A stretch of DNA of 56,242 nt from an uncultured Planctomycetota bacterium (GCA_900696465.1 CAADGE010000025.1:1-56242); one strand, 5' to 3'; positions 24,467 to 33,541 are shown, numbered from the stretch's first letter. Notes: generated by a model from the letters alone, not told the origin. Translations and numbers: made by a program.

Positions 24467-25897
24467 GTGGATATCCAGACACAAGCACTTGTGGAGCGAA
24501 TTGGCAACCGGATCGAAGAGTTGATCGGTGCGCAGCGCTACAAGGTGTGGTTTCGATCGTCGACGCAACTGAGCTGCGAAGAGGGCCTGCTGAAGGTCGG
24601 CGTGCCGAATCTTTTTGTAAGCGGTTGGATCGAGGATCATTACGCGGATCAGATTCTTCAGGCGGCGCGGGAGGCGATGGGCCCTGCGGCACGGGTGATC
24701 TACGTGATCGACCCGGTGCTGTACCGGAACATGCGCAAGAGCCAGCTCAACTCGCAGGCGGCGTTCATCGAGCGGCAGACGGAGCGGGCGGCAGGAGGTG
24801 ACAACGGCAAGGCACCCGCGGCACCGGCGCCGGCGCGAACACTTCGCGGGCGTCTGGAGGATTTCGTCGTGGGGGCAAACAACCGACTGGCCTTCTCGGT
24901 GGCGCAGTCGGTGGTGGAGCAGCCGACGAGCGACAGCAATGTGGTACTGTTTCACAGCGCCTGCGGGCTCGGCAAGACGCACCTCTTGCAGGGCATCGGT
25001 AACGGGCTGAGCCGGCAGAACGGCCGTGTGCGCTGGGTGTACGCCTCGGGGGAGGATTTTACGAACCAGTTTCTCTGTGCGCTTCGCGAGCGGAAGCTGG
25101 ACGCCTTTCGCCATCGTTTTCGCGACGTGGACGTGCTGCTGCTGGATGACATGCAGTTCATCGCGAACAAGCGGGCGACGCAGGAGGAGTTTTTCCACAC
25201 GTTCAACGCGATCAACGGGGCGGGCAAGCGGGTGGTGCTGGCCTCGGACGCGCATCCGAAGCAGATCAGCGATCTGTCGGATTCGCTGGTGAGCCGGCTG
25301 GTGGCGGGCGTGGTGGTGAAGATCGACCGGCCGGACGCCCAGACGCGAAAGGAGATTCTCCGGCGTCGTGCGGCGGCGCTTCGGCGCGAGGTGCCGGAGT
25401 CGGTACTGGAATACATCGCGGACAAGATCGTGGCAAACGTACGGGAACTGGAGGGCTGTCTCGTGAAACTGCTGGCCTTTGCCTCGCTGACGAAGGAACC
25501 GATGACGCTGGAGATGGCGCGACAGGCGCTGGACGAGCACCTGACGCAGACGGGCAAGCTGCTGACCGTCAGCGAGATTGAGCAGAGCGTGGCGACGTAC
25601 TTCTGCCTGACGCCGGCAGACCTGCACACGTCACGCAAGAGCCGGGCGATCGCGCTGGCGCGGAACATCGCGATGTACATCGCGCGGCAGCACACGGAGC
25701 TGTCGTTTCCGGAGATCGGCCGGATGATGGGGAACAAGAATCACACGACGGTGCTGCTGGCCTGTCGGCGGATGAACAATCTGCTTTCGGAAGATGCGGT
25801 GGTGAGCTGGCCCAGCGCGAGCGGCATGCAGACGCGGAAGCTGTCGGAGATCATCCACGGGCAGGAAGAGCAACTGGGGTGCAACGGCAGGAAGTAA
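24467..25897 (+). CDS. dnaA: chromosomal replication initiator protein DnaA
   Basis: The ATP-dependent initiator that melts the origin and loads the helicase. Domain I (IGNRIEELIGAQRYKVWF) precedes a short linker. The AAA+ core has Walker A GLGKTH (residues 167-172), Walker B VLLLDDMQFI and sensor SLVSRLVAG. Domain IV ends with the DNA-binding signature FPEIGRMMGNKNHTTVLLAC (about residues 413-432), where the usual GGRDHTTV reads GNKNHTTV. The start is chosen at the GTG at 24467, with AAGGAG 6 nt upstream; an in-frame ATG at 24416 has a poorer ribosome site. dnaN, recF and gyrB are absent beside it; it is flanked by an acetyltransferase and folD. Confidence 0.96.
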   Translation: MDIQTQALVERIGNRIEELIGAQRYKVWFRSSTQLSCEEGLLKVGVPNLFVSGWIEDHYADQILQAAREAMGPAARVIYVIDPVLYRNMRKSQLNSQAAFIERQTERAAGGDNGKAPAAPAPARTLRGRLEDFVVGANNRLAFSVAQSVVEQPTSDSNVVLFHSACGLGKTHLLQGIGNGLSRQNGRVRWVYASGEDFTNQFLCALRERKLDAFRHRFRDVDVLLLDDMQFIANKRATQEEFFHTFNAINGAGKRVVLASDAHPKQISDLSDSLVSRLVAGVVVKIDRPDAQTRKEILRRRAAALRREVPESVLEYIADKIVANVRELEGCLVKLLAFASLTKEPMTLEMARQALDEHLTQTGKLLTVSEIEQSVATYFCLTPADLHTSRKSRAIALARNIAMYIARQHTELSFPEIGRMMGNKNHTTVLLACRRMNNLLSEDAVVSWPSASGMQTRKLSEIIHGQEEQLGCNGRK

Positions 25898-25985
25898 ACG
25901 CCGAAAAGTCGAAACGTCGAAACAGGAGGGGGCTCGCTGCGCGAGCCGTCTTACTGCGGAATTCGGAACGCGGAACTGAGGAAGG
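25898..25985 (+). repeat. composite interspersed repeat, copy F (truncated)
   Basis: Begins at the dnaA stop: CGCCGAAAAGTCGAAACGTC, then the 17-base palindrome GGCTCGCTGCGCGAGCC at 25931-25947, then TGCGGAATTCGGAACGCGG and CTGAGGAAGGCGAGG, which also follow in copy B. It fills the spacer between convergent dnaA and folD. Confidence 0.75.
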
Positions 25986-26009
25986 CGAGGACAGTTCGGG
26001 GGGTCGGGG

Positions 26010-26879
26010 TCATTTCTGACGCGCGGCGGCGCGGATCGTATTCTGCAGCAACATCGCAACGGTGACCGGGCCGACGCCGCCGGGTACGGGCGTGATGGCT
26101 GCGGCCAGCGGCGCGACTTCGTCAAAGCGGACATCGCCGACCGTGCGTGTCACTTCGAGTCCATTCGCGTCGATGACGGTGACGCGGTGGGTTCCCACAT
26201 CGATGACGACGGTGCCGGGCACGACGTGTTCAGCGCCGATGAGTCCGGCGGCGCCGGCGGCGACGAGAAGCATTTCCGCGGCGCGGGTGTGATCGGCGAG
26301 GTTGCGCGTTCGGGTGTGGCACTGGGTGACGGTGGCATTCGCGGCCAGCAGGAGCATGGCCAGCGGCTTCCCGACGATGGCGCTGCGGCCGACGACCACG
26401 GCGTTTCGTCCGGTCAGGTCGGGAGTGACAGCGCGAAGGCACTCCATGGCGGCGGCGGCGGTGCAGGGGGCGAGGGCCTCACGGCCGAGGGCCAGCAGGC
26501 CGAGGTTCGCCGGGCTGACGCCTTCGACGTCCTTGTGCGCGGGGATGCGCTGCTGGAGGGCGAAGGCATCGAGCGGGCCGGGCACGGGCAGATGGAGCAT
26601 GATGCCGCTGACGGCGGGGTTGGCGGCGAGTTCATCCATGCGGGCCGCGGCCTGTTCGGGGGAAGTTCTTGCAGGCAGTTCAATGAGGCGGTGTTCGATG
26701 CCGACGGCCTCGGCGTGTCGGGCCTGGGAGCGGGCGTAGCTGGCGGCCGCGGGGTCGTCGCCGATCATGACGGCTGCCAGGCAGGGCGCGCGGCCGCGTT
26801 TCTTCAACTGCGCCACCTCGTCTGCGACGCGCTGCTTGATGGTTGCGGCGATTGATTTTCCGTCGATGAGTCTGGTCAT
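26010..26879 (-). CDS. folD: bifunctional methylenetetrahydrofolate dehydrogenase/cyclohydrolase
   Basis: Interconverts 5,10-methylene-, methenyl- and 10-formyl-tetrahydrofolate for purine and formyl-methionine synthesis. The family is clear: AASYARSQARHAEAVGIEHR, the catalytic-lysine segment HLPVPGPLDAFALQQRIPAHKDVEG, NAVVVGRSAIVGKPLAMLLL for NADP binding, and ITPVPGGVGPVTVAMLLQNT. At 289 residues it is full length. In this protein the usual YV motif before KxxE reads SYARS. It is convergent with dnaA and not in an obvious operon. Confidence 0.95.
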   Translation of the reverse strand: MTRLIDGKSIAATIKQRVADEVAQLKKRGRAPCLAAVMIGDDPAAASYARSQARHAEAVGIEHRLIELPARTSPEQAAARMDELAANPAVSGIMLHLPVPGPLDAFALQQRIPAHKDVEGVSPANLGLLALGREALAPCTAAAAMECLRAVTPDLTGRNAVVVGRSAIVGKPLAMLLLAANATVTQCHTRTRNLADHTRAAEMLLVAAGAAGLIGAEHVVPGTVVIDVGTHRVTVIDANGLEVTRTVGDVRFDEVAPLAAAITPVPGGVGPVTVAMLLQNTIRAAARQK

Positions 26880-27063
26880 ACGGTTCGGATGCTTCCCTCG
26901 CTTCGGGTTGGCAGCGGCAATGCTTCGCAGCCGGGATGTTACGGGGGCACTTCACCAGACGGCAAGCAGAAGCGAAAACGCATCGAGATTACGAGAAGTC
27001 GGAAAGTTCAGACGACCAAGCGGCGGACGTACCACGGGAAAAAGTCTTGTTCGAAGCAGCGGG

Positions 27064-28188
27064 TCAGGGGTTCGTTTCGATGGCGCGGCCGGTCAGGCGG
27101 TCGCGGATGCGCTGTTCGAAGTCGTCGTCGAGCGGGCCGAAGTGTTTCTCGAAGTGCCTTAAATGGGCCTCGGAAACGGGACCCTCGGCGGGATCGTCGC
27201 GGACGGTTTCGATGAGGTAGCGGGCGAAGGCGTCCGGCCGGGTGGTGGCCAGGTCGTACACCAGCACCCAGGCGACGGCGTAGGCGGCGGGCGCGTGTTC
27301 GGAGCCGGCGGCGACGACACGGGGATCGATGATGAGTCGGCGGAAGGAAAGATCGACGGCGGCACGATCGATGGCCAAAAAGTCACTGAGGCGGTAGCGG
27401 TTCAGCGCCAGTTCGGGGTGGCTGCCGGGCGGCTGGGAATCCGGCTCGAAGAGCATGGCGAGGCCTTCACAAAGCCAGCGGCGACCGGGGGCGTGCGTCG
27501 GCTGGAGCCGCAGGTGATGCAGGACCTGATGGGCGAGTTCGTGGCGGAAGACGGTGGTGTTGATCCGTCGCTCGATGTCGTCGAGCTGCGCGGTGTTTCG
27601 ATCCAGTTCGCGACGCATGGCGGCGGTCCGGGCGGCAGAACGGGCGGGTTCAAGATCATCGGGCTGCCCATCGAGCCGGTTTCGGGCGGCGGTGATTTTG
27701 TCGCGCAGTTCGCGGATCAGGGCTGAATCGGCGTAGTTGAACATGATGCAGCGGGCGGTGTGGTGATCGAAGAAGCCGGGGACCCACTGGCTTGCGGGAA
27801 AGCCGATGCGGTCGGTGTAGCGCTCGTAGTCTTCCCAGGTGTTGAAGTAGAGGACGGTCATCTTGGCGGCGGGTTTTTGTGCCGGCAGTCGATAGCGGCG
27901 GGCGAATTCATCGACTGCTTTGAAGGTCGATTCGGCAAGGGCACGCAGTTCTTCCACGCGGGCGGCATCGGCGTCGGAGATGATCGTGAAGTGCGGCGAA
28001 TAGTCGGCACTGAAGCGCGGACCGAGCTGACGGAGGAGCAATCTTGCTTCGCCGGTGTCGGGGGGAAGGTCGGAAGCGAGGCAAACTCCAGAAGAGAAAA
28101 CTAAAACGCCAAGATGGCAATGCACCAAAAAGCCACACCAAATGCGGAATGCGGAATGCGGAATGTGGCATCGAGAGTGATGCGCCAT
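27064..28188 (-). CDS. DUF1570-type gluzincin peptidase-like protein, probably exported
   Basis: The C-terminal half carries FRHELAHQVLHHL, a HExxH zinc site (HELAH, about residues 216-220). It is followed 20-odd residues later by WLCEGLAMLFE, whose glutamate fits the third zinc ligand, as in DUF1570 proteins. An N-terminal hydrophobic stretch (GVLVFSSGVCLAS) could be a signal peptide. The start is uncertain: an ATG at 28188 has no ribosome site, and the codons after it (CHIPHSAFRI) come from the interspersed repeat. A GTG closer to the hydrophobic segment could be the true start. The gene follows the TIM-barrel isomerase on the same strand. Confidence 0.7.
   Translation of the reverse strand: MAHHSRCHIPHSAFRIWCGFLVHCHLGVLVFSSGVCLASDLPPDTGEARLLLRQLGPRFSADYSPHFTIISDADAARVEELRALAESTFKAVDEFARRYRLPAQKPAAKMTVLYFNTWEDYERYTDRIGFPASQWVPGFFDHHTARCIMFNYADSALIRELRDKITAARNRLDGQPDDLEPARSAARTAAMRRELDRNTAQLDDIERRINTTVFRHELAHQVLHHLRLQPTHAPGRRWLCEGLAMLFEPDSQPPGSHPELALNRYRLSDFLAIDRAAVDLSFRRLIIDPRVVAAGSEHAPAAYAVAWVLVYDLATTRPDAFARYLIETVRDDPAEGPVSEAHLRHFEKHFGPLDDDFEQRIRDRLTGRAIETNP
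28100..28165. repeat. interspersed repeat fragment at the 5' end of the DUF1570-type gene
   Basis: AACGCCAAGATGGCAATGC and a triple run of ATGCGGA / GCGGAATGCGGAATGCGG (28138-28163) overlap the start of the minus-strand gene. AACGCCAAGATTGGGGATGCGG at 29228-29249 is nearly the same wording. Confidence 0.55.
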
Positions 28189-28255
28189 CGCGCGCGGCAC
28201 GGCGCGAAGTTGATCGGATCGATCGGCCTGGTCCACGCGGGGATTGTAGAGGGAA

Positions 28256-29173
28256 TCAGGTGGGCTGGGGCTCAAGGAGTTCGTGGGACTGACGCGGGGC
28301 GTACTTGTCGCCCTTGTAGGCCGTCATGGGGACGGGTTTTTCGTCGATCAGGCCTTGCAGGTATTTGGCGGCGGCAGGCAGGGCGCGGTCGGCATCAGCC
28401 AGGGTCGGGTTCCAGAGCTTGGGCCACTCGAAGACGAGATGACCGCGGTAGGCGATGCCCTTGAGGAGCTGGATGAGACGCGGGACTTCGACGTTGCCCT
28501 GGCCGGGCAGGACATAGCCATCGAAGGCGTTGCCCTCGAACTTCGCGTCGGTGACATGCACGAGTCCGATGCGGGCGCCGAGGCGCGGGATGGAGGTCGT
28601 GGGCCGCTCGCCGCGAAGCCGGGCATTCATCGGATTCCAGCAACAGCGGACGGCGGGCGAGTTGGCCGCGTCGACCAGGTACCACATGGCGACGCTGTCG
28701 GTGAAGTCGCCGCTGTTCTCGATCAGCAGGGTGACGCGGCGGGCGGCGGCGTAGTCGGCCAGCTCGCGGAGGGCGTTTGCGATGCGGCCAAGGACGACCT
28801 CACGGCGCTCGCGGCCGAGGAGCCAGAACCTTGCCTGTGGAATCTCGGCGCCGAAGACGCGGACGAACGGGCAGCCAAGCTTGCCGGCAAGGTCGATGTA
28901 CTCGCGGACCTGTGCCTGGTTGTCGGCAACGTCACGGGGGTCGCGCATGTGGAAGGCATTGGAGGTTGCAAGGCAGACGAGGTCCACGCCGGCATCGTGC
29001 ATGAGCTTGCCGACGCGGGCGGGGTTGGAGGCAAGCTGCGGGGCCAGGGGCAGGTACATCTGACCTTCGAGGCCGCGTAGTTCCAGTCCCTTGTAGCCGA
29101 ACTCGCGGGCCTTTTCGACCATGGTAACGAGGTCCCACGCGGGACAGGCGACACTGCTGAAGGCAAGTTTCAT
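28256..29173 (-). CDS. sugar phosphate isomerase/epimerase family TIM-barrel protein
   Basis: The product matches the xylose isomerase-like TIM barrel (AP endonuclease 2 superfamily). It opens MKLAFSSVACPAWDLVTMVE, then FGYKGLELRGLEGQMYLPLA. The metal-ligand-type segments are VTLLIENSGDF (Glu), CCWNPMNARL, IGLVHVTDAKF (His/Asp) and RGHLVFEWPKLW (Glu). Substrate is unknown; such enzymes act on sugars or inositols. The ATG at 29173 is preceded by CAGGAG at 7 nt, whereas the frame's first ATG at 29203 is not. The stop lies about 70 bases from the next gene on the same strand. Confidence 0.85.
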   Translation of the reverse strand: MKLAFSSVACPAWDLVTMVEKAREFGYKGLELRGLEGQMYLPLAPQLASNPARVGKLMHDAGVDLVCLATSNAFHMRDPRDVADNQAQVREYIDLAGKLGCPFVRVFGAEIPQARFWLLGRERREVVLGRIANALRELADYAAARRVTLLIENSGDFTDSVAMWYLVDAANSPAVRCCWNPMNARLRGERPTTSIPRLGARIGLVHVTDAKFEGNAFDGYVLPGQGNVEVPRLIQLLKGIAYRGHLVFEWPKLWNPTLADADRALPAAAKYLQGLIDEKPVPMTAYKGDKYAPRQSHELLEPQPT

Positions 29174-29208
29174 GCTGGGGCTCCTGTATTCAGGACGAGA
29201 CAATAGGG

Positions 29209-29338
29209 AAGAAAGTCAGAAACGTCAAAACGCCAAGATTGGGGATGCGGAAATGGGGGCGATGGCGATGCGCGGTAAAGCGAACGGGTGGAACGCCCGT
29301 GCCACCCTGCGGCGAACGGGCAGGATGCCTGTACCACC
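29209..29338 (+). repeat. composite interspersed repeat, copy G (with doubled hairpin module)
   Basis: GAAAGTCAGAAACGTCAAAACG leads, then AACGCCAAGATTGGGG, then two adjacent copies of the terminal module (29280-29306 and 29312-29338). Each is GCGAACGGG, a short loop, a CCCGT/CCTGT arm, and ending (G/T)CCACC or TACCACC. It lacks the GGCTCGCTGCGCGAGCC palindrome. Confidence 0.7.
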
Positions 29339-29396
29339 GACTGTGTGTTTAGCTTCTGAGGAACTTTCGGGATAAGGTAAGGCAGTTCGAGGTTGG

Positions 29397-31022
29397 GTGG
29401 CGAAGGATGGCAGACGGTTGAAGCGAGACGTTTCGTGGCTGGAGACCGGGGGGCTGCTGGTTCTGGTCGGGCTCTTTCAGACCTGGGCGGCGGGGCATTA
29501 CAGCGTATTCGACGATGAAGCGTTCAGTTGCCTGCGGTACACGCTGCCGCCGGGCGAGATGGTGTCTGCGCTGTGGCATGGCGCGGAGCCGGACCCGCCG
29601 CTTTATTACCTGATGCAGAATCTGTGGGTTCACTGGTTCGGCGTGGGGCCGCTGGGGCTGCGCTCGCTGTCGATTGTGTTGTTTCTGGCGGGCCTTGTCG
29701 CGCTGCGGGCGGCGGCGCGGAACTGGTACGGCGAGACAATGGCGCGGTGGACGCTGTGGATCGCCGCGCTGCATCCGGCGCACCTGTTCTTCGGATTCGC
29801 CGGTCGCTGGTACGCGGCGATGTTCTGCGCCACGGCGGTGGTGCTGTATGTCACTTCGTGCATTGAACGGGCCGCGTCGGCAGGTCGGCCGTCGCGAGGA
29901 TGGTGGATTGCCTGGGGCGTTGCGGCGGCGGTGGCGTGTTACGTGAATTATTTCGGGCCGGTGGTGGTCGGGCTGATCTGGCTGATGATGCTGCGCGGAC
30001 GGGAGACGAGCGCGGCACCTTCGGCCGGCGAGGACGCCAGACGTTACGCTGACGGGCGCAGCGGGGGCGGGCCAATCCATCTCGGGCGATACGGAGCTGG
30101 GCGGTACCTGGCGGCGGCGGTTGCGGTGGCGCTGTATGCGCCGTGGGCGCCGGCCTTCTGGCGGCAGGTGGGAACCTTTCCCAGCGTGGGCGGACCGTGG
30201 CAGGAATCGGCCGCATCGCTGGCGCGGACGCTGGCGGCACTGGCGGCAGGCAACCTGGCCTCGGTGCGGGCGTGGTGGGTGTGGCTGCCGCTCGCGGCGG
30301 CTTTCGCGGCGCTGGTGGTGACTGCCCTGCGGCACTGGCAGATGGTTCGTCGGCCGGCGATGGTCGCACTGGGCTGCCTGCTCGCGGGGACGCTTACGCG
30401 GGTGATGATCGACAAGTACGTGCTGGCCTTCAGCGGGATTGTCTGTCTTGCGGCGGTGCGTGCCGTGACGATGTCGCACGCGGCGCGCGAGCGGCTGCTG
30501 CCGAGGGTGGTACTCGTCGGACTGGCGATCGGCTGGCTGGGCTGTGGTGTCAACCTTGTGACACAGAAGAACTGGTCGAGCTTGCGCTGGCTGGACCCCT
30601 TTGAAGACGTCGTGATGGCGAACCTGGGCGCGGCGGACGCACCGGCCGTCGGCGACTGGGTGGTGACGCATCCGGCGGCGCGCTATTACATCGCGCTGGC
30701 GCAGGCGGCGGATGCACCGGGTGCCTGGCGCGTGGACGCGGCGAAGTGGCGTGCGTGCATCGAGCAGCGCGGGCCGATGCGACCGGAGCAGATGCTCGAA
30801 CGGCTGAAGGACGTCGGGCCGGAACGGGTTCTGACGATCCGCACGGCGGGATTCGCGGATGATGCAGACTGGGCGCGTCTGGAGGAGGCCCTGGGCGAGA
30901 AATACACGCTGGAGCGCGAACGGGGATATCTCGCGGACCCGGACGCGGCACTGAAAGATCGAATCGATCCGAGGTACGCGCACCCGGTGTGGCGGATCGC
31001 GGTGCAAATCTGGAAGCGATGA
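29397..31022 (+). CDS. glycosyltransferase family 39-like integral membrane protein
   Basis: The 541-residue protein has about ten hydrophobic segments in its first 390 residues and a soluble C-terminal part. The first periplasmic loop contains HYSVFDDEAFSCLRYTLPPG, where the acidic pair matches the catalytic site of lipid-linked-sugar glycosyltransferases of the PMT/ArnT fold. PDPPLYYLMQNLWVHWFGVG fits the next family segment. It would transfer a sugar from a polyprenyl carrier on the outer face of the inner membrane; the acceptor is unknown. The start is GTG with only a weak ribosome site, and no ATG is better placed. It converges with the TPR gene. Confidence 0.7.
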   Translation: MAKDGRRLKRDVSWLETGGLLVLVGLFQTWAAGHYSVFDDEAFSCLRYTLPPGEMVSALWHGAEPDPPLYYLMQNLWVHWFGVGPLGLRSLSIVLFLAGLVALRAAARNWYGETMARWTLWIAALHPAHLFFGFAGRWYAAMFCATAVVLYVTSCIERAASAGRPSRGWWIAWGVAAAVACYVNYFGPVVVGLIWLMMLRGRETSAAPSAGEDARRYADGRSGGGPIHLGRYGAGRYLAAAVAVALYAPWAPAFWRQVGTFPSVGGPWQESAASLARTLAALAAGNLASVRAWWVWLPLAAAFAALVVTALRHWQMVRRPAMVALGCLLAGTLTRVMIDKYVLAFSGIVCLAAVRAVTMSHAARERLLPRVVLVGLAIGWLGCGVNLVTQKNWSSLRWLDPFEDVVMANLGAADAPAVGDWVVTHPAARYYIALAQAADAPGAWRVDAAKWRACIEQRGPMRPEQMLERLKDVGPERVLTIRTAGFADDADWARLEEALGEKYTLERERGYLADPDAALKDRIDPRYAHPVWRIAVQIWKR

Positions 31023-31046
31023 GGACCGCGGGAGCGGCCGTCGAGA

Positions 31047-32450
31047 TCAGCCGCGCTCGGCGCCGGTGGCGTCTCGTTCTGCACTGCGACGCTTTTCGGT
31101 GTATTTGTTGACGAGTTTCTGATACTTCTCGACGTTCTCGGGCTGCTCCATGGCCTCGTAGAGCTTGGCCAGTGCTTCGCAGGCCTCGCGCTTGCGGCGC
31201 ATGGGGGCATCGGACTTCTTTGCGATCAGGCCCTTGTAGCCGCGGAGCAGCATCTTCTCGGCTTCGGGATACTTTTTCTGACCGGCGAGGGCTTCACCGA
31301 CGATGCACATGGCACTGAAGCGCTGCCAGTGAGTTTTGGGCAGTATGGCTTCGCGGATTTTGAGGCAATGGCGTGCGTAGGACTCGGCCTCCTTGTGCTT
31401 GCCGTTGTCGTTCAGAATTCCTGCCAGCAGGGCCATGGCATCTGAGATATGGGGGTGGACACCGGGGAGGATGCGTTCGAGGCGATTGACGACTTCGCGG
31501 GCCATGGACTCGGCGAGGGTCAGTTCACTACCGGCCTGAAGATTCCGGGCGACGCTCATCCGCGCCAGAATGGCCAAGGGGTGGGCCTTGCCGAACTGGC
31601 GTTCGAGGACGAGGACGATGTAGTTGGCGTGCGAGGCGGCCTCGAGATAGTTACCGTTGGCCATGGCATTCTGCATCATGGCGGTCAGGTTGTTGACGCG
31701 TCCGGGCGGCTGGTCCTGGAGGAACTTGTTGTACATCTCCATCGCGCGGGTCAGAAGAGGCGTGGCTTCCTCGGCGTCGCCCTTGGCGGCGAGGACGAGT
31801 GCAAGACCGCTGATGCCTTCGAGCATTTCAGGCCGGTCGTCGCCGCCGGCCAGTTCGCGCGTCAGGTCGTAGGCACGACGAAAGTGGGCTTCGGCGGGCT
31901 CGAAGACGCCCAGTCGCAGGTAGGCGTAGCCGATGGTGCGGCGGAGCTGAAGTTCGAGGTCCGGGCGTTTTTTGAATTCTCCCGCATCGAGACGCTCGGT
32001 TGCGCGATCCAGCGCGTCCCTGACGGTGAGCTTGGCGGCGTCCTTGCCGGCTTCGCGATCGGCCATGAGGGTTTCGGCAACGAAGTCGAAGAGGATGTCG
32101 TTGTTGGTGGCTTCTTCCTGGGCGGCCTCGAACTTGGCGATGGTCTTGTTGAGTTCCTTTCGTTCGCCGGAGCGGGCCAGCTCGACCTGCTTGATTTTGC
32201 TTTCGGCTTCGGCGAGTTCAGACTTCGCGGAGTAGGCGAGCCAGCCGCTGGTGCCCAAACCTGCCGCGAGGAGGATGAGCATGACGAGCATCGCGATCTT
32301 GCCGCCCTTACCGCCGCTCGCAGGTGCAGCGGATGTCGGCGCGGAAGACGCCGGCGCGGGGGCGGTGCGTGGTGCTGCGGGCTTGACTGGCGCGACGCCG
32401 GCGGCTTGCGTCGGCTTGCTGGCGGGTTTCCGAATAGGTTCCGTGCTCAT
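31047..32450 (-). CDS. membrane-anchored tetratricopeptide-repeat protein
   Basis: The first ~50 residues are Pro/Ala-rich and cytoplasmic, followed by one membrane span (IAMLVMLILLAAGLGTSGWL) and a short coiled coil (AKSELAEAESKIKQVELARS). Residues ~150-440 form TPR helices (LRRTIGYAYLRLGVFEPAEA, MALLAGILNDNGKHKEAESY). This topology resembles sensor-like TPR proteins in planctomycetes, but there is no kinase or enzyme domain. GGAG lies about 12 nt before the ATG. It is upstream-adjacent to the proline iminopeptidase gene on the same strand, which may share its transcript. Confidence 0.75.
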   Translation of the reverse strand: MSTEPIRKPASKPTQAAGVAPVKPAAPRTAPAPASSAPTSAAPASGGKGGKIAMLVMLILLAAGLGTSGWLAYSAKSELAEAESKIKQVELARSGERKELNKTIAKFEAAQEEATNNDILFDFVAETLMADREAGKDAAKLTVRDALDRATERLDAGEFKKRPDLELQLRRTIGYAYLRLGVFEPAEAHFRRAYDLTRELAGGDDRPEMLEGISGLALVLAAKGDAEEATPLLTRAMEMYNKFLQDQPPGRVNNLTAMMQNAMANGNYLEAASHANYIVLVLERQFGKAHPLAILARMSVARNLQAGSELTLAESMAREVVNRLERILPGVHPHISDAMALLAGILNDNGKHKEAESYARHCLKIREAILPKTHWQRFSAMCIVGEALAGQKKYPEAEKMLLRGYKGLIAKKSDAPMRRKREACEALAKLYEAMEQPENVEKYQKLVNKYTEKRRSAERDATGAERG

Positions 32451-32488
32451 GTTGATCGTGACTCCTGCTCTCCGGGCATGCGAATCCG

Positions 32489-33541
32489 TCAGCGGTCGTC
32501 CCCCGCACGGCTGCCGTCCAATGATTGTACCGCCTCGATGAGCGCCGAGCGCATCAGCAATTCACCGCCGCTGTGGCCGGCGGACTCGACCATGACCAGA
32601 CGCGAGCCGGGGATGGCCTGGTGCAGTTCGCGGGCGGTTCTGGGGGTGCTGACCATGTCATAACGGCCGTGGACGATGACCGTGGGAATGCCGGAGAGCC
32701 CCGCGGCGCCGCGGAGCAGCTCCCCTTCCTTCAGAAAGCACCCATTAGCCATATAGTAATTCTTCAGGAGGGAGAAATTAAGGCAGTCGGAGTTGTCGAG
32801 GATCGCCTCAACCTCCCGGTCGGAGACGCTGAGTGCGGCGATCTTCGTCTCATAACCAGCCCACGCCCTGGCAACGCGATCGCGCTTGTCGCTGTCGGTG
32901 CCTTTGAGAAGGTCGAGCAGTTGCTGCGGATAGTTGAGTCGGTCGGGCTGGGGAATGACGGCTTTGAGTTTTTCATGAACTTCGGGGAAGTACTCGGCGA
33001 CACCGCCGTGGTAGAGGTGGTCGATCTCGCGGCGCGTGGCGAGGAAGACGCCTCGGAGGACGAGTGCGCTGACACGGTCGGGATGCTTCTGGGTGTAGGC
33101 CAGTGCCAACGTTGAACCCCAGGAGCCGCCGAAGACCTGCATCTTGTCGAACTTCAATTCCTTTCGCAGCTTTTCGATGTCTGCGACGAGATCGTCGGTC
33201 GTGTTTTCGCGGAGTTCACCGGCGGGTCTGCTCCTGCCTGCGCCGCGTTGATCGAATAGGACGATCTGGTAGAGCTGCGGATCGTGATAACGCCGTAGAC
33301 TCGGGTAGCTGCCTCCGCCGGGTCCGCCGTGGAGAACGATGACGGGTTTGCCCAGGGGATTGCCGGAGATTTCGTAGTAGATTTCGTGGAGGTCGCTGAC
33401 CTTGAGGTGACCGGTGCGGAAAGGTTCGATCGGCGGGTAGTAATCGTAGAGCCGGCCGCCCGGGGCTTGTGCGGAGGCGCGCGAAACGAAGAATGCGATC
33501 ACGTGGAGCGCTATGACAAAGGAATGAAGGGGAAGTTTCAT
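32489..33541 (-). CDS. pip: proline iminopeptidase (alpha/beta hydrolase), with a signal peptide
   Basis: Releases N-terminal proline from peptides. All hallmarks are present: GKPVIVLHGGPGGGSYPSLR (oxyanion HGGPGG), DQRGAGRSRP, the nucleophile serine in GGSWGSTLAL, the acid in VHGRYDMVS and the histidine in SAGHSG. Unlike the cytoplasmic enzymes, the ATG at 33541 opens a signal peptide (LPLHSFVIALHVIAFFVSRASA), so the protein is probably periplasmic. The frame continues upstream to 33607 but without a ribosome site. GGAG lies about 10 nt before the chosen ATG. Confidence 0.9.
   Translation of the reverse strand: MKLPLHSFVIALHVIAFFVSRASAQAPGGRLYDYYPPIEPFRTGHLKVSDLHEIYYEISGNPLGKPVIVLHGGPGGGSYPSLRRYHDPQLYQIVLFDQRGAGRSRPAGELRENTTDDLVADIEKLRKELKFDKMQVFGGSWGSTLALAYTQKHPDRVSALVLRGVFLATRREIDHLYHGGVAEYFPEVHEKLKAVIPQPDRLNYPQQLLDLLKGTDSDKRDRVARAWAGYETKIAALSVSDREVEAILDNSDCLNFSLLKNYYMANGCFLKEGELLRGAAGLSGIPTVIVHGRYDMVSTPRTARELHQAIPGSRLVMVESAGHSGGELLMRSALIEAVQSLDGSRAGDDR

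Noticed and set aside
29349-31007. Long open frame antisense to the membrane glycosyltransferase (552 codons)
   Set aside because: Low-complexity Arg/Pro/His sequence; the sense strand has membrane spans and a family motif.
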